Below, in pieces: positions 60,301-64,000 of a stretch of 64,000 nucleotides of DNA (position 1 is the stretch's first letter; each line of letters starts with the position of its first letter). Below the pieces are notes generated by a model that was not told the origin of the DNA, ran no database searches, and saw nothing but the letters and a program-made list of their open reading frames with translations. Both the position numbers and the translations under genes were made by a program. Source of the DNA: Papaver somniferum (lineage: Eukaryota; Streptophyta; Magnoliopsida; Ranunculales; Papaveraceae); the NCBI RefSeq assembly GCF_003573695.1, contig NW_020621603.1:20137116-20201115 (forward strand), read 5' to 3'.

Positions 60301-60369
60301 TTAGATTCGTTTCTCATCCACACACCCAAATTTACCAAAAACCGCAGAAACAATTTTCACCCATAAACA
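54312..60369 (+). repeat. 3' LTR of Tat element 2, split by a solo LTR
   Basis: Two pieces, 54312-54371 and 57888-60369 (the second CTGAC duplication copy is 57883-57887), net 2542 bp against 2548 for the 5' LTR. The TATA box is at 59997-60004. It ends CACCCATAAACA. Confidence 0.88.
54372..57882 (+). mobile_element. Solo LTR of an Athila/Tat-type element, 3.5 kb
   Basis: Starts TGATAGGTGTTGTAAAACACC, ends CGACAGCGATCA, with perfect CTGAC duplications (54367-54371, 57883-57887). Its start is related to the Athila element 1 LTR (TGATAGGTGTCTAAAACACC), so it is from a relative in plus orientation. The end GGGAACGATCCTTTCTTACC is typical of this clade. No internal region or gene; frames around 54900-55900 are shadows of purine-rich text. 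Confidence 0.88.
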
Positions 60370-61052
60370 ACAGGGACACTGATGAAACGGATGACGAGGA
60401 TATGCCTCAGTGCTTTAAGTGTAAGGATTTTTGTCATTTTGCAAACGAATGCCCAAATCGTAGAAAATACACTGGGAACAAAGGTCTTTCTGCAACACTT
60501 GATGAGATGTCTGACAATTATGATTCTGATGAAGACAAAAAATCAAGTGTTGCTCTTCTATGTGAAAATATTGATTTTGATAACTGTAGCAATACATACA
60601 TCAATCTTGATAATCTTTTAGAAGAGAACCCAATCAAGATGGAAGAATCAATTGACCCTTCTTTTGGAAACTCTATGTTTAATGTTTCAGGATCTACTTT
60701 GTGCCTAGCAGCTTGCACTTCACAGGCGCATGAATCATCTTATGCGTTGACATGCTCCTATTGTTCTCTCAAGGGTCATGAACTTTCAAAGTGTTTCAAG
60801 TACAAACACAAGATGAGATATGTCAACAAGCTTCAACGAAGAGCAGATTGTCTGGCTACCAAGCTTAAATTAGCGGAGAAAACAGCTGAGGTATGTAAGA
60901 TCTTATCTTCATCGAAGAAATTAGTTTCCAAAGATAGATTTAGACCACTAGAGAAGAAAACACGGTCTAAACATAAGGAAAGGCAGAGTTCCATGAATTC
61001 CAACCAAAAGGGTCATGGTGGACAAATTGTTGTTCACCACAGCACAACTTGA
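60370..61052 (+). pseudogene. copia gag, C-terminal part with two zinc knuckles, host element
   Basis: Resumes gag after the duplicated ACAGG. Knuckle 1 is CFKCKDFCHFANEC (60413-60454), knuckle 2 is CSYCSLKGHELSKC (60752-60793), both CX2CX4HX4C. Between is an acidic stretch, after them a basic coiled segment (KLQRRADCLATKLKLAEKTAEV) and a stop at 61050-61052. An apparent start at 60279 lies in the inserted LTR and is not real. Ends without any protease. Confidence 0.86.
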
Positions 61053-62441
61053 TTATATTGTCATGTGCATCTTGTCTCACGTGCCTGTTAAAAAGAGACA
61101 AGATCTTGCACACCTCGGGCTTTAAAAATTTAGTTTAGTTTTTAGCTTTGTGTTGTTTGGTTGTTGGAATTCCTCTATATCACTGTTGATATTGGAAAGG
61201 ACAGTTTTTCCAAAAGAAGAGGGTGATTATCAACAATTCTACTCTTTATAGGGTTGTGAGTTGGATGTGTACGAACCTGTTTAAAGGTTTCGAAACCCTA
61301 CATTCCTTTTTCCTTCTCTGATACTCTTTATATCTTAAGACTCCTTGTTGAGATTGTGAATTCCTCTCACAAAAAACCGGTTGCATAAGGGTACTCCAAG
61401 CATCATGTCTCCTGATGGAAAAGATATCAATATGATTGTTAAGACATCAATCACCAAGGAAAAAGAGAAATCTCCTTTATATCCAACTTTGAAAAGAAAA
61501 TAAGGAATGTGAGGAATCCAAGAGCAGTTCCTTCTAATTCTCAGAAGTTTTCTGATGTTCTTGAAGAGTTGAAGCTGGAAAGAAAAGAGATTCAACAAAT
61601 AAAGGCTTGTGTTTTAAGATTGTTAGAAATTCAGAAGGCCCTGGTTCGACATCATCAGCCAAGACGGTTTATTGGTATTGACTCCTTCCTCCATGAACCA
61701 TACGTATCAATGGTTGTTGACGACAAGGAGTTCGGGGACGATAAGGAATTTTTCAAAGATCTTAATTCTAGTAAAACTTCTTAAGAGAATTTTTATTCTT
61801 GTTTTTGTTTAAGAAGGATAACTAGGGTTTGGAATAGCCATTATTGTGAGTACACATAGCTATGTCCAACGTTGTCATCTTGCAATGTTTTTAGATTTAT
61901 TTATTTAAATTCTAAAGTGATTTGGAAGATGATGTTTGCAGTATTAATCTTTATGGTTTTATATATTGCAATATGTTATGGGATATGTGTGTTTGCGTCC
62001 GTGAACTATTATTGTCCCATACGATGTCAAAAGTTATCTCTTTCATATGTCGATATGCATGTATCGATGAACTTTTGACAAACAAACGTTAATCCTATTA
62101 TGTCAATTCTTTGATGGAAGATAGGTTAAAATCTTTTGCTTACAAAGATTATGTCTATTGTATGTCATTGTGCAAATAATGATGAAGATAGAATGAATCT
62201 TTGTATATTCCGCAGTATTGATCTTCCATGATTCATATTTTATGTATATACTGTGCGGATCCATAAGTTTTCTTATGTGAGCATTTTCAACTAAAAAAAT
62301 CATAGATTAGTTTGTGATTAATTTGGTTGTGTATTCCGGTTAAATTAATCATGGATTCTCTTGTGATTAGTTTAATTGAGAATTTTTGGATACAAAATCA
62401 TTTTGTGGTTTTTGGTGTCCAAAGAAATCCTTATTTTCTTG
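61053..62441 (+). other. Tail of host copia element with a small ORF
   Basis: No pol. A frame from ATG 61404 runs MSPDGKDINMIVK to TAA at 61500-61502. Beyond it a 91-codon frame (61509-61784) encodes a charged helix (ELKLERKEIQQIKACVLRLLEIQKALVRHH) and an acidic end; both may be parts of one former small protein. The stretch 61900-62100 is homologous to 35260-35470 of the minus-strand copia. Confidence 0.55.
61404..61784 (+). pseudogene. Small coiled-coil ORF in copia tail, function unknown
   Basis: Two abutting frames, 61404-61502 and 61509-61784, separated by a stop and a frame change. The second holds a clear amphipathic helix, EELKLERKEIQQIKACVLRLL, then QPRRFIGIDSFLHEPYV. The minus-strand element has only decayed text at the corresponding place (about 35500-35830). 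A second protein besides gag in a gag-only element would be unusual; the evidence is weak. Confidence 0.4.
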
Positions 62442-64000
62442 TGTAGATGGTGGATTTTCGACAAAGGCTAAAATCGTAAACTCATAATTATACGAAGCTC
62501 TGATTCAGCAATCAGACGTGAGTATCGAGACACGGCTCTCTCATCGAATTCTCAACGGAGAGTACTTTCTCTCAGAGTACATGTAGATATGTAGTCTCAC
62601 GACTGGACAACGGCATATCTCATGAATACTGAACACTTTCAGTGATTATTTCTATATAGTATCACGAGATGGACGGCTCCTAGACAGCTTGCTCTGCTAG
62701 TATAGAGCGATAACGTCTTCAGGAACAAACAACGAGTTTACCCTGACTATATAAAGGATATGACTTACTGACAAGCTCATATCGGGATAATTAATGCTCC
62801 TAGACAGCTTGCTCTGCTAGTATAGAGACACAAAGTTAATTATTCCTAATTACAATTTCTCCTATTCCATGGTCGAATCCACGAATGGTCCCATGGAATG
62901 ACAATAAACAATTGTTCTGATTCTATGATCGAATCCACAGCTTGATCTCATAGAATAGCAATAACTATAATATCTCATTACTCCGATTTCATGATCGAAT
63001 CCACAACTGGTCTCATAAATGGTAATATATAAATCTTAATTACTCCGATTCTATGGTCGAATCTACGATCCCATGGAATGGTAATGCTCACTTTATTATT
63101 CTGAATTCGTAGTCGAATCCTCAGCTGATCCTATGAATTAATAATAAACATCTTATTGCTCAGTTTTGTGAATTATTCTCCACCGAATTCCACAATTAGT
63201 AATAAATAATCAACAACCGGGCGTCTGAGCTACCTCTAAGTAAGCCCCGATTCAAATGGTGAAGGTGTATTCAACGGCGATACACTAACAGTCATCGCAC
63301 GAACGAGTATTTCAAAAATACAACGAAACGATGAACCTATGCAAAATAGAGAAGAAAATAATAAATAATTAAAAATATTGACCAGGGTGCTGGGAGCACG
63401 GACACACGACCGACCGACCATGTCGTGGTCAATCCCACGCCAGTTTTATATTTTTAATGCATTTTTATTATTTTCCATGATTTGTTGAAAATTCTCTCAT
63501 TTTATCAAATCTCATTCGTCTCGAGGAAACTCCTCGGTTTCATGGTACTTCCTTACTATTTTTTATTATTATTATTATTTATCTAATTTCATGAAAAAAC
63601 TCCTTGATTTCATGGTATTTTTGCACAAATCATCAAATAATAATAAAATAAATTAAATTATGAAAACTTGTGGGATCAGGCCTTGGCCGGCCCGCCATGC
63701 CCTAGACGGTCCCACACGCTCCTTTGTTTTATTGTTTTATTATTAGTTTTCCTTGAATTCATCAAATTCCTTGATTTCATGGTATTTCTCTCAAATTAGG
63801 AAAAATTCCCTCAATTCATCAAAAATACATGAAAAATACACAAAAATTAGGGAAACTCGTGGGACCGGGCCCAAGTCGGCCGGCCATGCCTTCCACGGTC
63901 CCACACGCCCTTGTTTTTATTATTTTAATATTTTTTGCTTCCTTGAACTCATGAAAACTCCCTCAATTCATGGAAACTCCCTAAATTCATCAAATTTCTC
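62442..64000 (+). mobile_element. Tat-type LTR, 5' part, runs off the window
   Basis: Starts TGTAGATGGTGGATTTTCG right after the copia tail (left flank TCTTG, 62437-62441). Same family as the minus-strand solo LTR 42682-46418: shared text includes the GGCTCCTAGACAGC and CTGCTAGTATAGAG words and the GC-rich hairpin units near 63390, 63670 and 63860. The end and any internal region lie outside. Confidence 0.82.
62860..63190 (+). repeat. Tandem of about 65 bp, five units
   Basis: Units of the form CTCCGATTCTATGGTCGAAT, then CCAC, then TGGTCCCATGGAATGG-like text and a TAATAA stretch. Each unit includes ATGG...CCAT-type dyads. They are diverged by several bases each. Confidence 0.75.

Larger units (their letters stand above)
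47438..60369 (+). mobile_element. Tat-like Ty3/gypsy element 2, internally deleted
   Basis: Bounded by perfect ACAGG (47433-47437, 60370-60374), with TG...CA LTRs at 47438-49985 and 54312-60369, the latter split by a solo LTR. Inside are a gag remnant, protease and RT, and a non-coding 3' region with a polypurine tract. RNase H, integrase and most of gag are missing, so it moved using helper proteins or was deleted after insertion. The LTRs differ by roughly 3% over the first 420 shared bases by eye. Confidence 0.9.
4709..62441 (+). mobile_element. Host copia element (gag-only in what is visible), split by nested insertions
   Basis: One plus-strand copia element can be followed through the window. 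Its 5' LTR is present in pieces (4709-5974, 41316-41332, 42056-42681, 46419-46493), then an initiator-Met primer site (46496-46507), gag (46559-47437 and 60370-61052) and a tail (61053-62441). Each gap is an insertion bounded by target-site duplications. The left flank is CAAAC (4704-4708); the 3' LTR is outside the window or lost. In the 1.4 kb after the gag zinc knuckles there is no protease, integrase or RT. The minus-strand relative at 34996-39847 has the same gag-then-tail order, so a gag-only (TR-GAG-like) family is likely but not proven. Confidence 0.7.

Noticed and set aside
60279..60369. Start of gag C-terminal ORF at 60279
   Set aside because: These codons are the end of the inserted Tat LTR; the real gag text starts at the ACAGG duplication.
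35271..62078. A conserved small membrane protein in the copia tails (35474-35271 and 61872-62078)
   Set aside because: Nucleotide conservation is at least as high as that of the translations and frames shift between copies; a conserved RNA stretch is more likely.

Overview
This is a plant nuclear window with no intact host gene. It is a graveyard of LTR retrotransposons nested inside one another, with short non-coding stretches that also belong to those elements. The element types (Athila-like and Tat-like Ty3/gypsy with tRNA-Asp or related primer sites, copia with the TGGTATCAGAGC initiator-Met primer site, a chromovirus-like LTR, a tRNA-derived SINE) fit a dicot with a large repeat-rich genome. 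The copia LTR style is one I associate with poppies (Papaveraceae), but that is recall and is unverified here.

Layout. Positions 1-4648 (minus strand) hold a non-LTR-type reverse-transcriptase gene, split at 421-3183 by a copia solo LTR. From 4709 to 62441 lies one plus-strand copia element whose 5' LTR, gag and tail are pulled apart by later insertions. Its 5' LTR is broken by (i) a minus-strand Athila element, 5975-41315, flanked by CTTTA duplications, (ii) an inverted copia LTR fragment that forms a 625-bp inverted repeat (41403-42681), and (iii) a minus-strand Tat-type solo LTR, 42682-46418, flanked by AAAGT. Its gag (46559-47437 and 60370-61052) is broken by a plus-strand Tat element, 47438-60369, flanked by ACAGG. 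That Tat element carries a solo LTR (54372-57882, flanked by CTGAC) in its own 3' LTR. The copia tail is cut at 62442 by another Tat-type LTR that runs off the window.

Inside the first Athila element (gag-pol 8876-14290) sit a chromovirus-like solo LTR (14424-33749, flanked by GGATG), a SINE (34049-34369, flanked by CTAAAAC) and a minus-strand copia element (about 34996-39847). Inside the chromovirus LTR is a 5' part of a Tat element (15863-21622) with a short gag and an antisense, apparently intron-containing plant-mobile-domain gene. Inside that lies a second Athila family (21623-32704) arranged as LTR, internal region, LTR, partial internal region. The nest is five or more levels deep, and six insertions can be closed by eye from their target-site duplications.

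All coding regions are remnants: gag and pol pieces carry stops, frameshifts or large deletions. Two Tat copies lack RNase H and integrase, two copia copies show gag without any pol in the following 1-1.4 kb, and one Athila copy has gag codons joined directly to its primer-binding site. The most unusual content is in the non-coding parts: roughly 200-bp tandem hairpin modules inside Tat LTRs, a short block shared by otherwise diverged copia LTRs, and the spliced antisense gene.
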